Origin: Acanthococcus lagerstroemiae
Taxonomy: Eukaryota > Arthropoda > Insecta > Hemiptera > Eriococcidae
DNA length: 64,000 nucleotides
NCBI GenBank assembly: GCA_031841125.1
Contig: CM063109.1
Span: forward strand, 11,198,321 to 11,262,320
Direction: 5' to 3'
Shown here: piece after piece, positions 36,190 to 47,825 of the stretch
Layout: each line of letters begins with the position of its first letter
Numbering within the stretch: position 1 is the stretch's first letter
Program-made: the position numbers and the translations under genes
The notes under the pieces: generated by a model
Databases searched by the model: none
Told to the model about the DNA's origin: nothing
Seen by the model: only the letters and a program-made list of their open reading frames with translations

Positions 36190-37385
36190 TCAGGTAAGTG
36201 GATGCCCCGATTCAATTCCGTTCAATATGCCATTATTCTATGCAGATAATATATACTTCTTAGAGGTTAACTTGTTCTCTGCTGGGCAAAAGCCTTTCTC
36301 AAGCACGTCTATTCCCCTCTATGCTATGCAGTTCTTTGGTAGTCCCGGTGTTTCAACATTTCGTCAATCTCATCCCTCTATCTGGTTCTTTGTTTTCCTT
36401 TTTTTCTGTCCCCTCAGAAACCAGTCCGAGGTTAATTTTGCCCATTTGTTGTTATCTATCCTATCCAGGTGTCCCGCCCAATCCCACTTCAGCCTCCTTA
36501 TCGCGTGTAGGAAGTTTAGGTTGTAATTGAGCTAATTTTTTATTTCGGAAATTTTTTTCTTATTCCTCCTCTAAACACCTAGAATTTCTCTTTCCATGTT
36601 ATTTTGATGTGTCTCTATTTTTTTTGTCTTCTTGTTTGGTAAGCGACCAGGTTTGACGCCCGTGCTACAGGGTGAGTTAACGTAGCTGTTCAGAATTTCC
36701 CCTTTGTGTCTTCTCGAAAAATTGCCTTTAAGAATTGTTTCCAAAAACCAGAATTATTTCCAAAAGTAGGCTATTCTCGTATAGATTTCCAAGTTTTTAG
36801 TTTGCCCTAAATATTTAATGTCTTATACCAACTCTATCTTTTTCCCATTATAAGCCAGAGTCTCTCCGTTTTCGTTTGATAGAATTTTTGTTTTGTCCCT
36901 GTTAATTTTTAGCCCTGCTTTCTCCTCAACCTCTCACCATTTTGATTATCATGTATTTCAGCTCTTCTTTTGATCCCGCGATCAATGCGATGTCCTCCGC
37001 AAATCTTATATTATTCAGTCTATTTCCATTTATCAAAAGTCCTTTGTTTTCCCAGTTCATGTCCCTCATACCTCTTCCAGCGCCGCATTGAATAGAATTG
37101 GAGACCGGGGGTCGCCCTGTTCTACCCCCCTGTCCACGGTAAAATATCGACCCGGGTCGTTCTGTAACTATTCTTGCTTTCAGATCTGAATACACATCGT
37201 TGATTAGTGAGATGAGTTTGCCTGGGACCCCTTATCTATGTGATGTGTTAATTAAAAAGTTGGGGTTTAGAGAGTCGAAAGCCTTCTCAAAAGCCAAGTG
37301 TAATTCAATTTGGTGTTCTCCTGTTTTTTCCACAGTTTGTTTTAGCGTGTGAAGGTGGTCTATAGTTGAGAAACCTCTTCTAAAA
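36190..37385 (-). mobile_element. LINE RT fragment
   Basis: The minus strand, read from 37,385 downwards, gives RRGFSTIDHLHTLKQ, LAFEKAFDSL (motif A), INDVYSDLKARIVTE, NIRFAEDIALIAGS with FAED for FADD (about 37,020-36,980), and KYLGQT. Past this, a decayed C-terminal part carries LKWDWAGHLDR. Its 5' end abuts the hAT element at 37,393. It is an RTE/CR1-like relic with frameshifts. Confidence 0.75.
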
Positions 37386-38002
37386 ACTTTTACAGAGGCG
37401 TATCAAGGCAAGAAGCCGCTCTAGGAAATATAAAATCTGCCGCCCCATTTGATTAGAAATACATTGTAAGAGCACATGGAATCATAAGTGCGCCGAATTT
37501 ATAATGGCCAGGTGACTATGAACTAGGCTGCTGAAGTGCTAATACCCTTTAGACCGAATTGCGGACCTAAATTCACTTCGTTGTTAAGAAAATAATCCTT
37601 AGTTTAAATTTACTTTATATTAATTGATAAAATAATGCTGAATAAGGAATAGGCAGACATCATGAGATGACAAAATTTTGTGTAACAAACTACAGAGAGA
37701 AAAAAAGTGGCTGAAATAAATCATGAAACAAAAATTACAGTTACAGATGTACGTAGAGCGTTTTTGATCAGTTCTTTGTTGTCACGTTACTAAAAATTTC
37801 GTACGATTTGATAATCCGGAGGATTACTATTGTTTCAATAGTAATGGACCAAGAATGCCTCTGTAGTAGACATTTTCCTGATAAGTTGAATAGGAAATTT
37901 TCACAAAGCATTTTTCAATAGGAAACTGATAGTTATTCATATCGGCTCTACCTCCTTTTTTGTGTAGAGGTATAATTTCAGAGAGGTGCCCCTGTTCTCT
38001 CA

Positions 38003-39308
38003 TCCAATGTTTGTAAAATATTTATGAAAATTCTTAAACATAAAATCTATTCAGTTCTAGACGCCCAACAACCTCTCGAACAGGCGGGTTTTAGGAAAAA
38101 TACAGCACTATTGATCACATCCATACTTTAGGGCAGGTTTTTGAAAAGTCGAAAGAATTTCAATCTAAGGTAGCAGTCATGTTTATAGACTTTCATAAAG
38201 CTTTCAATTCACTATACCATCATGATAAAATTTGGATTACATTAAGAAATCAAGGAAGTCACTGGGGGATAGTTGAAGTTTTGAAAGAAATCTATTCCAA
38301 ATCGGAAGCTATCATCATAGTGGATAGAAATGAAAAAAAGTTCAAGATTCGAAGAGGTGTCAATCAGGGTGATATGCTATCTCCCAACATTTTCAATGAA
38401 CTACTGGAGAAAATTTTTGGAATAGTAGACTGGAGGGGTAAAGGACTAAAAATGGGGCTAAAGTATGCTGTTGGCAAATATAAATACCTACGAGTAAATC
38501 ATTTGAGATTTGCTGACGACATTGTTATTATAGGGAAAAACAGCAGGGAACCTAAAGCAGTGGCGGAGGATTTGAGGGGGGAGGGGGAGAGAGGGGGAAG
38601 GGAGAGAGAGAGAGAGAGAGAGAGGGAGATAGAAAGTTTGGTTTAACAATTAACTATGATATAACCATAATTTTGACTAACATCGAACACTTTGATCCGA
38701 TTAGCATACAGAATAACAATATCGAAATAGAAAAGATCATAAGTATCTTGGCCAAAACATGACCATAGAAAATAAAACTAAAAACGAAATCAAAATCAGG
38801 CAAGCCAATGCCTGGAAGGCGTTCTGGGTCTAAAAGGATATTCTTAAGGGGAAACTCAAAATGCTATCTAATGTAAAAATACTTGAAAGTACTGTCTACC
38901 CAGTACTGACCTCTGGGAACAAACGTGGGCCTATACTATGACCAAATGCATAAAATGGAAACAACGCAACACGCCATGCTAAGGAATATATTGGACATGA
39001 GATTAAGGGACAAAATTCACGTTTCGGAATGGTTCACTAAAACAAAAACTAAAAACATTATCAAGATCATCAAAAAGCTAAAATTTAACTATGCAGGACA
39101 TGTTGCGAGAGAATCCAGATTGAAATAGAATAGAGTTGCCACTTTCTGGATCCTGGGTGAGGGAAAACGCAAAGTTGGGAAACCATCGAAAAAATCGGCA
39201 GATGAGGTGATTGCGGTGGCCGGCCCCACTTGGGCACAGAAGGCCGCAAACAGAAAAATTTGGTTAGTTTTGACCAACGCTTATATCCAGAATTGGATGG
39301 CTGGGTGA
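38003..39308 (+). mobile_element. LINE RT fragment with intact motif block
   Basis: It starts with KIFMKILKHKIYSVLDAQQP then LEQAGFRKNTA. A 155-codon open frame (38,179-38,646) follows with motif A FIDFHKAFNSL, then RRGVNQGDMLSPNIFNELL and LRFADDIVII (FADD intact, about 38,503-38,532). An AG microsatellite expansion (about 38,590-38,625) then breaks the frame. The C-terminal part (NILDMRLRDKIHVSEWF, FNYAGHVARES) follows to about 39,308. This is the best preserved RT of the window. It is the same family as 12,395-13,590. Confidence 0.8.
38590..38626. repeat. AG microsatellite
   Basis: An uninterrupted (AG)n run follows two G-rich segments inside the LINE coding region. It disrupts the RT frame just after motif C. 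Confidence 0.9.
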
Positions 39309-40776
39309 GGAGCGAGACCAATACCCCCTCCCCCTCCACGAACCTATCGAGCCAATATGTAATTGTTCCGTCCATTTCGTTCCGCCGAGCCCTCCAGCTT
39401 GTAATAAAAATAAAAAATAAGAATAACATTTTTCAGTAGGAACGGACTTTTTGGTCACCTCGTATATGACAAATTTTTTAAATGGCGTATAGTTACTTCT
39501 TCTATATTTTATATTCCTTCTCCATTTTCTAGTTCCTTTTTTCTTCGTTTTTTCCTTTTTTTCCTTCTCATTTTGGTCTGAAAAGGAGAAATTTTGCCGC
39601 TCTAGGCAGCTGCCTAGGTTGCCTAACGATAAAAAAGGCCTCTGCACTTTTACTATCTTCACAGTAGAAATCACCTGCAAAATTTCTCTCCGGGAATATG
39701 TACATAGTTGTTAAAGTCTTTTTTTTAATTGAACTATGGATAACTGGATAACTGTCTAACTGGTAAAGCGTAATAAGGAAGTGTATGCGCAGCATGAGAG
39801 TGCGAACGTATGAAAAAATACCCAAATATACTCTTTCTAGAATATTTATACTGTTTTTGCCTCACAAAAAAGAGTACTCTCCCTTTTTCTAAAAAATGAT
39901 TTATACTTTTTTTATTAGGTACATTTTATTTTTTGGCAACTTAGCGTTGAGACTATAAGGAGAAGACTCTTTTACGACAACTGAAGCAAACAAGTAGTAA
40001 CATATGCTTGTCACTTCGTAGAAAGAAAGTATTGAAAAAGTAAGCAAACAATTTTTTTCTCTTCCCCCCCCCCTCAAAAAATATCTGGTCAGCCTGATTA
40101 GCAAGGGCAGCAGTTTTCTGTCCGTCTATGGCGACTCAAGTGATAAATCCGCCACTGGTTTCAGGATGAGCTGCACCTACTCTCCCCCTCCCAACACTAT
40201 GGGTCTGGAATAAGGAGGAGACCAAAATAATTTTTACTTAAGGAGGGGATCAAAATAACCTTTTTCACGCAGCTATTAACTTAGGCTTTATATACGCACA
40301 GAAAAGTATAATTGAGACATTTTATTTAGTTTCACTAAAATCTTACAGAAAGAAAGAAGAAAACATCGTCTCAGAATGGCCTGCGCCCACTTTCGCCCAT
40401 CATGGTATCATCGGGAACAAATGAGAGGCATGCAGATGGCACAGGGACACCTCATTATGCAAAAAATGCAGGAAAACCACGTGCAGCGATATTTACGTAT
40501 CAAGTGAGATGCATAGTAATACCGGGATTTACCTCAAAGTATCCTGTGACGGCCATCTTGAAATATGAGGGAAGGAGGGAACAAGAGGAAGATGGTGATA
40601 TGCTCAGCATATTTCTCATCAGACTCTAGGGATCCCAACTGATGAATTAAAAGAACTGGTGGAATACTATGTGAGGGAAAAGCTGGACCTTCTTGTCGGA
40701 TGCATATGGGGGAGTACAGGCACAAACCGGAGAGAGAAAGGGCTAATGGGCTACCTTGCGGCACAGGATCTGGCTG

Positions 40777-41880
40777 TGTGGAATAATTATTACGAGCAGA
40801 GTAAATTATTGATTATTAAATATTAATATTAATTAAAATATTAATATTTTAATAATCTCCCATCCAGGGAAAAATTATTCCAGCCAATTTAATATTCATT
40901 GCGCAGTGGAAAATTCAATAGGCCACTCTCATCACTGCCCACAATTAAGGACAAGGAAAATTCGTTAACAGAATTTTATTAAGTAAAACAGAACAATTTC
41001 TTCTAGATGAATCTTCAAAATGAAATTCTTCGTACGGCAACTTGATCCTCCTGCGGCCTTCGGGATTCTTCATTTTCCTGATGGCAAAATAAAATTGCCA
41101 TCAGTCATAGATGTCAGATAATTATACATAAATAAATTGACTCTACTAAGAGCAATCAAGTCCATCGCGGACAGTAGACCACTAGGGTCAAACGAACAAT
41201 CAGAGAAGCTACGAGCCTCAAGCACTGACTCTCCTGTGAGAAGCCAATTGTGTCCATCGGGGACAAGGTACCATTACAGGTAAAGCAGCCAGTTCAGGAA
41301 TTGTCGAAATTCTCTTACGAGGGGCCCACGAAAAGGGCAGAGTTATTTTACGAGGGGCCCACGAAAAGGGCGAAGTTATTTGTCAAATTTGGAGGATCGT
41401 TTTCCGCAATAACATAACCAAGAAGGGCAGAAGACTCATGTAACGCAATTGTAACATAAATACGCCAGTTAATAAACGGATAAATAAATAACTATCTGAC
41501 CTGAGAAATGGTTCTACTTTCTGGACGTCACCACCACACACACTATAAAAACGCGCAAATATTAACAGTTCACGATAAATTGAACTTAACGTACGAAATG
41601 CGAAAAACGAAGTGTCGGGCAAATTTACATCTCCCGAGTATTCCAGATCTTGGACCCTTGAAAAAGGGGCGGGGACCATAGTAAATCTGACGAGGTCCAA
41701 TTGGGGCTGCTGTAAACATGACGTGGTCCAATTGATTGGACCACGGCTCCACTCATTGCCCCAGTGTGGCCTCATCCGAGGTGAGGAAATTAATTATGGA
41801 TTAATTACCATAAATTATTTATATAATAATTATTACCTGAATTTCGATTTAATCGAATCAAAAATTCACAATTTTTGACA
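40777..41880. mobile_element. solo LTR, 1,104 bp, TG...CA with 5-bp target duplication
   Basis: It begins TGTGGAATAATTATTACG and ends AATTTTTGACA. GGCTG flanks it on both sides (40,772-40,776 and 41,881-41,885), and removing it restores the LINE. A TATA box (CACTATAAAAACGCGC) at about 41,543 favours the + orientation. AATAAA words lie near 41,470-41,490. No internal coding region is present, so it is the product of LTR-LTR recombination. A BEL/Pao or Gypsy origin cannot be settled from the LTR alone. Confidence 0.75.
41314..41375. repeat. short tandem repeat inside the solo LTR
   Basis: TTACGAGGGGCCCACGAAAA followed by GGGC(A/G)(G/A)AGTTATT occurs twice in a row. It could be a duplicated U3 element, as seen in LTR enhancers. 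Confidence 0.75.
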
Positions 41881-42339
41881 GGCTGGTTCTGAACGAAGGA
41901 AGCAAACCAACGTTTGTCACAAAAGTAAAGCAAGAAGTTATAAACATACCGCTCTCAAATTACAAACTTAAGTACTGAGCCCAGGGATGGAGGGTGTTGG
42001 ACGAACCGTCTCTATCCGATTACTGTCCTTAACAGCAACCTGAGGAAAAGTGCAATGGACTACAAAGTCTGAGCACTCGGCGCATACAGCGCCACCTCAC
42101 ACAAATGTAATGTAATATTACTTAGAGAGCTAGTCCCAACAATTTTTTGCGATGAGGAAAACGTCTTCGTAACAAATTTTTCTATTTGCACCTTATTTTA
42201 AGCGTTCACTGTCCTATTATGCGCTTATCACTTACTACCTTCAAATTCTCGCATTCGTTTGCCTCAAACTTCTAAGTAGAATGACTTTAAAAACTAGAAC
42301 GCTGTTATTCAAGTACACTCGTATATAATCCTACCTCAA

Positions 42340-43310
42340 GTCAAACGGATTAATATCGCGATTAAATTTTGGGCACCCGCCAGCTTTAATTAATTCGGGC
42401 CGGATTTATGAAACGAGAAAATCGCCAGATTAGTGATCGCTGTCATCTACGTATTAAAAAGCGAATTCGAGAAATGATTCGTCTTCTCTTATAATCTGTA
42501 GTGTGTAGCGAAATGAATACGTAATCGGCTTTTGCTGCACATGTCCGCGATCGAAAAATAAACTAATTTATAGCTAAACCTAAACGATTTATTTAAATTG
42601 CGCAATCGTTGTGTTTTTTTTATATTTTTTTCTTGCATAAAAATCTTTATCGGTTGTTACATGCGTGTAGTACAAAGGTACCTAATTCAATTTTGCTCGT
42701 CTAACAAACGTTGCGAGTTAAGAAACGTAAGGTAAATACCCTCGAAGAAATACAACCAGAGGAAGTTATCGTTGTTTGAATACAAAGGGTAAAAATTCGA
42801 AGAGCCGAACGAAGAAGGGGCTCGGCGAAAAGAAAATATCCGAGGAAAGTATGTACATCTCGTGTAGGAGCGATAGAAGTTTTCCTCCGTCTCGCTCTCG
42901 GCTTTTCCTCGTTCTCGCGCGGCAAGCGGTTGAAAAGGGAAAAAAAGGGGCACAGATGAGGGATGGAGAAAACGAGCAGAACGCGGTGTTACGTTAACAT
43001 CAATTTTATAAATATTTCAAACCGAAACGATATTGAAAAAGTTATCTTTTAGCGGGTTTTCTTTCTACATTTCCATTTCGTGTTGTTGATCCATCGCAGA
43101 TCCGATTTTCGTGGCGCGGCGCGTTTTTCATTTTTCACTATCCTTTTTTATTCTCCGGCGACGGGAATCTCGAACGCTATTCCAGCCGTCGATAAATTTT
43201 TTATTACCTGCGTAATCTGCTCGCCCTGTGCCATGATTTGTGAAAGGCGCGAGGGCGTGAATTTTCTCCACCGGCCTTCGTTTTCATCCACTTTGTGAAA
43301 TGTAATTTCA
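42340..43310. other. CpG-richer unique sequence, no gene recognised
   Basis: This stretch is rich in CG dinucleotides (for example CGGGCCGGATTTATGAAACG, GCGAATTCGAG) and lacks repeat signatures. Open frames are short and in several overlapping phases. It may be ancestral host non-coding DNA with regulatory content. Similar-looking stretches lie at 49,030-50,050, 55,850-56,450 and 60,880-61,700. Confidence 0.3.
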
Positions 43311-43529
43311 CGTCGAGTGTTCGCAGGATGAAAGAGGTCGGCTCGGAAATAAAAGCGAAATGCCTTCTATTCTTGAGCTCTAGCCGAGCCAGCAACTGGT
43401 TAGCAAACAGGCAGCTATGCTTGGGTCATTTTCCAGAAACTGAAAATACTAAGGCGGCATCTCTTTTTTTGTTAGACCTCCCCCCCCCCCCATCCCATAA
43501 TACTTAGTTTATATGCAGTACAGAATATT

Positions 43530-44935
43530 CAACGCTTATGTTCCGAAGTGCCTTTCTCACATCCTTCCAAAGGATGTAGCAGAGGACTACTCATTCAGAT
43601 ATACCGGACTCTGATCCGATCTATCATGGATTATGGATAAACTTGCCCCTTCCTCATACTTAAAGCTTCTTGACGCTGTTCAAAATGCGGGTCTACGTAT
43701 CGCCATTGGCACCTTCCGCACTGGCCAAGCTTTGAGTATATGTACCGATGCTTGAATTCCTCCTCTCTCTTACCGCCGGACGCAACTCACTGCCAAACTT
43801 CTTGTTACGATAGCACACAACACTAATCTTCCTGCCTATGTACACCTCTTTAACGCTCTAAACTACACCCATGTACTTAAATCCTCACTACATTTACGGT
43901 CACACTTTGAAGGGACACTGTCTCGTACCCTTTCCTACAAGTCACTACCAACAATTCATACATCACCCCCACCCTGGTTGTTGAACCTTCCCCCATGCAA
44001 TTTTGAATTTACAGAATTCCCTAAAAAATCCACCCCCCAACTTTATCGGACTCATTTGCAAGAAATTCTTGACCGCTTCTTTCCTGACCGTATCCATGCT
44101 TCACTGATGGTTCAAAGTACAACCGGCGCACCGCTTCGGTCTACTCCATGGATAGTCTACTACACCCCTTCTGTCTTAAAAATACAGCTTCCATCTACAC
44201 AGCCGAACTCCATGCTATCCTACAATGCATAGTCACGATCTCCGCGCTCGAAGACCCACCTACCCCCACACACTATCTGGTCCTCTCAGACTCACTTTCT
44301 TCCTTAAAGTTTATTTCCGATCGCTTTTCAATGCATGCTCTCGTCTAACGCATCCATCGCATTCTCTATCTCATTCCCTTCACCACCAAGAGAATTTCAC
44401 TCATCTGGATCCCAAGCCATATTGGTATCCCAAGAAATGAGGCAGTTAATCAAGCAGCACAGCAAGCTACACATCTCCCATATATCACTTGTCAACTACC
44501 TATCTCAACAGATCTCACTTCCGCCATTCGCAGACCAGTAAGTGGTTCAAAGAGTGGCGGCATCAAGCCTCTCGGCACAACAAACTCGCACAAATCGAAC
44601 TTACACCTGTCCCCTGGTCGACGTCCCAACGTTCCACACGCTGCGAGGAAGATATCACCACCCGCCTAAGGATTGGACACACACGCCTCGTATCCCCTCA
44701 ACTGCCCACGCTGTGAAGATGAAGACCCTCTCACTGCGGACCACCTCTTCTCATGCCCCTCCCTCACCTGCCTTTGTAACTCTCACCACATCCCCCACAG
44801 TTGAATTTTGGCCCTCTCCAACTCCGACGAGCACATCAACACCAACCTTTTCGCTGTTGGATACCTCTGCAACATGTAGACAACAACCTTTCCCAGAGTG
44901 TAGTTCCGTGGCTCGAAAATAATAAAATAAAATAA
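43530..44935 (+). mobile_element. LINE fragment: post-RT region, RNase H and zinc-knuckle tail
   Basis: The post-RT region reads SSYLKLLDAVQNAGLRIA and FRTG.ALSIC near 43,650-43,740. Next come PPLSYRR and an RNase H domain in pieces: YTAELHAILQCI (44,196), YLVLSDSLSSLKFI, LIWIPSHIGIPRNEAVNQAA (44,390-44,450). A CPRCEDEDPLTADHLFSC tail follows near 44,705. It ends GAGTGTAGTTCCGTGGCTCG plus an A-rich tail. RNase H downstream of RT places it in the I/Jockey/R1 group. It is 5'-truncated before the RT core and frameshifted. Confidence 0.75.
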
Positions 44936-46861
44936 AAATAAAAAAGTTTACATAGCAGGAACATCAAAATGTAGGAGTGGTTCAGAATTCAGTTCTAGGT
45001 GGCCAAAATACATTACATTACATGTATCTGACGACGTGGCACTGTATGTGCCGAGTGCTCAGACTTCGTAGTCCATTGCACTGTTCCTCAGGTTGCTGTT
45101 AAGGATCAGCTCAGAAGCCCAAGTAAGAATTTTATAGAGTTCTATCCCTTTGACTTCACTGGGTGCTGGATACTTTAGTCCCAGAGCTTCGCGTCTGGTC
45201 CCAGTTATGGCTGGGCATTGACATATGATATGAATCGAGGTTTCTTCCTCTTTTCCACAGTGCCTATAGGAGCCGTTTTCCGCCACTCCTATTTTATACC
45301 ACATGTGTTTTGTGGCCCAATAACCAATTAGCAGTCCAACCATGCGCCTTGCATGTTTCCTATCAAGCCCTAGTAAGAACATGGCGTACTTACTGGGGGC
45401 GGGGCGACCCCTATCAGTGTTTTGCTGACTTTCATGCCACTGGTCTCCACCAGTGCATTTCCGTCTGCTTGCTTATCCAAGGCTTCACTTTGGATTTTAT
45501 GACGCTGTATGCTACAGGAAGACATGGTCTGGGCGATGCCGGTTCCTTATTTATGTCTTCCTTCGCTAGCTTGTCAGCGATCACGTTCCCCTTTATGCCG
45601 CATAGTTCCCGATGTCCATAGTATGGTGACACGGTTCTCCTGAGCAAGGCTGTATAATTTGTTAACGCAGTCCGCCACCACCAGGGATGTAGTTTGGTGT
45701 GCCGATAGTCCCTTGATAACCGTTTGACTGTACAGAAGTAGATCTGCTTATTAACAAGGCCCTTCTGCTGGCTTCTATCAATGGCCACCGTGATTGCCAT
45801 TATCTCTGCTTGGAGATAGTGGCGCCCATATCCAGTGCCATTGAATAGTTGTCAGCGCCTTTTGCATCCGTGATTCCGATACTCATTCATTGAGACATCT
45901 GCAAACCACACATGCTCCTCTTTTTCTGGAATGCTTGGCCACCTCTTCTCCCAAGCTTCTCATGTGGGTATCAGCGCCCGGTATGGCTTGTCGAAGAAGT
46001 GTTCTACTGCGATTCTATCCTTCGGCATCCCAAAGCATTTGTCCATAGTCTCCGCCATCTCCCGTCCCGAAGATTTGGTTGGTCCAGACAATAAGCCCCA
46101 TTATCGCAGCTGCTTCTAAAGCAGTGTGAAGTGGTGGCAAGTTTAGGAGCCTTTCAAGTGCCTTCGTCGGCGCCATTCTCATTGCTCCCGTTGTCATCAC
46201 GCACGCGAGCCTCTGTAGATAGTATGGTTCCTTTCTGACTTTGGCTAGGTGGACCCGGCCCCACCACACAATGGCCGCATACGTGATCCTGGGACGTATT
46301 ACATCGGTATATATCCAGTGTATCAATTTCGGGGAGAGTCCTCAGGTCCTACCGACAAAAGTGCGGTAAGCCCAAAAAGCCTCAGTCCCTTTTCTTATTT
46401 TCTCTGAGACGTGATCCTTCCACGAGAGTTTTTCGTCGAGATATACTACTAAGTATACTTCACCTTTCCTGTGAGGGTTGACGGTCTTCCTTTGTATTGC
46501 ACCTTGATCACCTCCTTGCACTTCCTTTTGTGAGTGAAAAGAATAATTTCAGTTTTATCCGGGTTTTTATCGATAACCCCTTTTTCGCACCCCATTTTTC
46601 CACACATCGAAGTCCCCTCTGCGTTAACTTCGCGATGGTTCCCGGAAATTTGCCAGTTACCACCACAGCCAAATTGTCAGCGTAGTCTTGTGGGTATAAT
46701 TTCTGACCATTTAACTCATTCAACAAACTGTCCACCACTAGGCTCCTCAGTAGGTGAGAGAGTACTCCCCCCCCCCTGTGGACAGCCTCTGATGGTCGTT
46801 GCATGAATTTGTTCTTTTTCGTAAGTTATCTGGATCTCTCTACTTTTAGCAGAGATACTAT

Positions 46862-47102
46862 TGGGGTCTGGTTGGCCGAGTAGAGGTCTAGTTGGCCGAG
46901 TGGATAACGCGCTGGTCTCGGAATCCGGAGGTTCCGGGTTCGAGTCCACGTAGCAAGTCGCTACATTTCGACCTAGGCCGGTTTCTCGGCACGATGAGAA
47001 GAGGGCTAACACAGCCCTAACTGCTTCCCCGACGTCTCTGAGGTAATGCTCGCAAGAGCGGATTTCAGGGCTCAGGTTAAGAGTAAAATTAGAAAAGAGC
47101 AC
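46862..47102 (+). mobile_element. tRNA-derived SINE with pol III A and B boxes
   Basis: The head has an A box TGGCCGAGTGGA (46,893) and a perfect B box GGTTCGAGTCC (46,937-46,947), with correct spacing for a tRNA-type promoter. The body (TTTCGACCTAGGCCGGTTTC, TCCCCGACGTCTCTG, GCGGATTTCAGGGCT, AGAGTAAAATTAGAAAA) recurs at 47,830-47,970. The flanking AGATACTAT at 46,853-46,861 and 47,103-47,111 is a target duplication. The T-stem and acceptor stem do not pair, so it is not a functional tRNA. It sits inside the RT region of the LINE on the opposite strand. Confidence 0.8.
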
Positions 47103-47310
47103 AGATACTATCCAGCTTATTAAGCTTTCCTTTACTTTCCTTTACTTCTCTTTCCCTCATGGCTTTTTCTATTGATTCATGAGAGGTCGCGTCAAACGCT
47201 CCCTGTATATCCATGAATGTTGCCAGGACCTAATTTCCGCCAGTCATCCCTCTTTCAATCGCCGTAATAAGCGAGTGCAGTGATGACCCTACTGACCTGC
47301 CTGCCCTATA

Positions 47311-47617
47311 TGCGTTTAAATTTAAAATTTTAATTTTATATTAAAGTAATCTTAATACAAAAATTATTTTATTTTATTAATTCTTTAACATTTTTAATTA
47401 AAATTTTTTCAATGATTATATAAAAAAATTATTATTAATAATTAAAATTTAATTATTTTAAAATTCATTAAAGATAAAAATTTGAAAAAAATTGAATTGT
47501 TTAAATTAAAGTTTAAATAATAATATTCAAATAATTGAATTAAAATAAAATAAATTCTTAAAATGATTGTTAATTTAAGATAATTTAAAGAAACTAAAGA
47601 TTTATTATTAAAAAATT
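47311..47617. other. extremely AT-rich insert in LINE RT region
   Basis: About 300 bases made almost only of A and T, with sharp edges (ATATGCG|TTTAAATTT at the left, TTTAATTG|ACCATTCTCG at the right). The LINE reading frame resumes on the far side. The composition is unlike the rest of the window. A nuclear mitochondrial insertion or AT-rich satellite-like filler is possible, but no rRNA, tRNA or protein was recognised in it. Confidence 0.55.
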
Positions 47618-47825
47618 TAATTGACCATTCTCGTGTAGTGGGAACCTTCTCAGGGTAACCTCTTCATTAACCTTTTCAAAATTTTTAGCATGAATGATGA
47701 GAGATTCATCGGCCTGTAGAATTTGGCCTTACAGGGGTCTCTACCTGGATAATGCAAGACAACCATTCTGACACCTCTCGATGGTTTTGGAATGCGCCTT
47801 AGGGCTAATGATGCCCTGAGGACCT

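Larger units (their letters stand above)
37393..39644. mobile_element. hAT-type element carrying a nested LINE
   Basis: The left end is CAGAGGCGTATCAAGGC and the right end in reverse complement is CAGAGGCCTTTTTTATCG. The flanks AACTTTTA (37,385-37,392) and CACTTTTA (39,645-39,652) match 7/8. Both ends contain GCCGCTCTAGG-type words close in. The interior is non-coding except for the LINE at 38,003-39,308. Confidence 0.55.
40330..42118 (+). mobile_element. LINE copy: endonuclease joined to 3' end, split by solo LTR
   Basis: Part 1 (to 40,776) shows the endonuclease pieces KPRAAIFTYQVRCIVIP, VICSAYFSSDS, PTDELKELVEY, WGSTGTNRREKGLMGYLAAQ. Part 2 (41,886 onward) resumes NEGSKPTFVTKV, then near 42,025 jumps straight into the family's 3' end (AACAGCAACCTGAGG, then GCACTCGGC.CATACAG.GCCACCTC). 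The copy thus lacks the whole RT and RNase H. It ends with TGTAATGTAAT. It is the same family as the minus-strand LINE at 45,010-48,575. Confidence 0.7.

Noticed and set aside
36179..36526. 115-codon + strand open frame
   Set aside because: Antisense to the C-terminal part of the minus-strand LINE.
39264..39680. 138-codon minus-strand open frame
   Set aside because: It runs across the LINE end and hAT end with no domain and low-complexity Lys-rich text.
46886..46950. Possible functional tRNA gene
   Set aside because: A and B boxes are good, but T-stem and acceptor stem do not pair and the sequence continues into a repeated body with a target duplication, so it is a SINE head.
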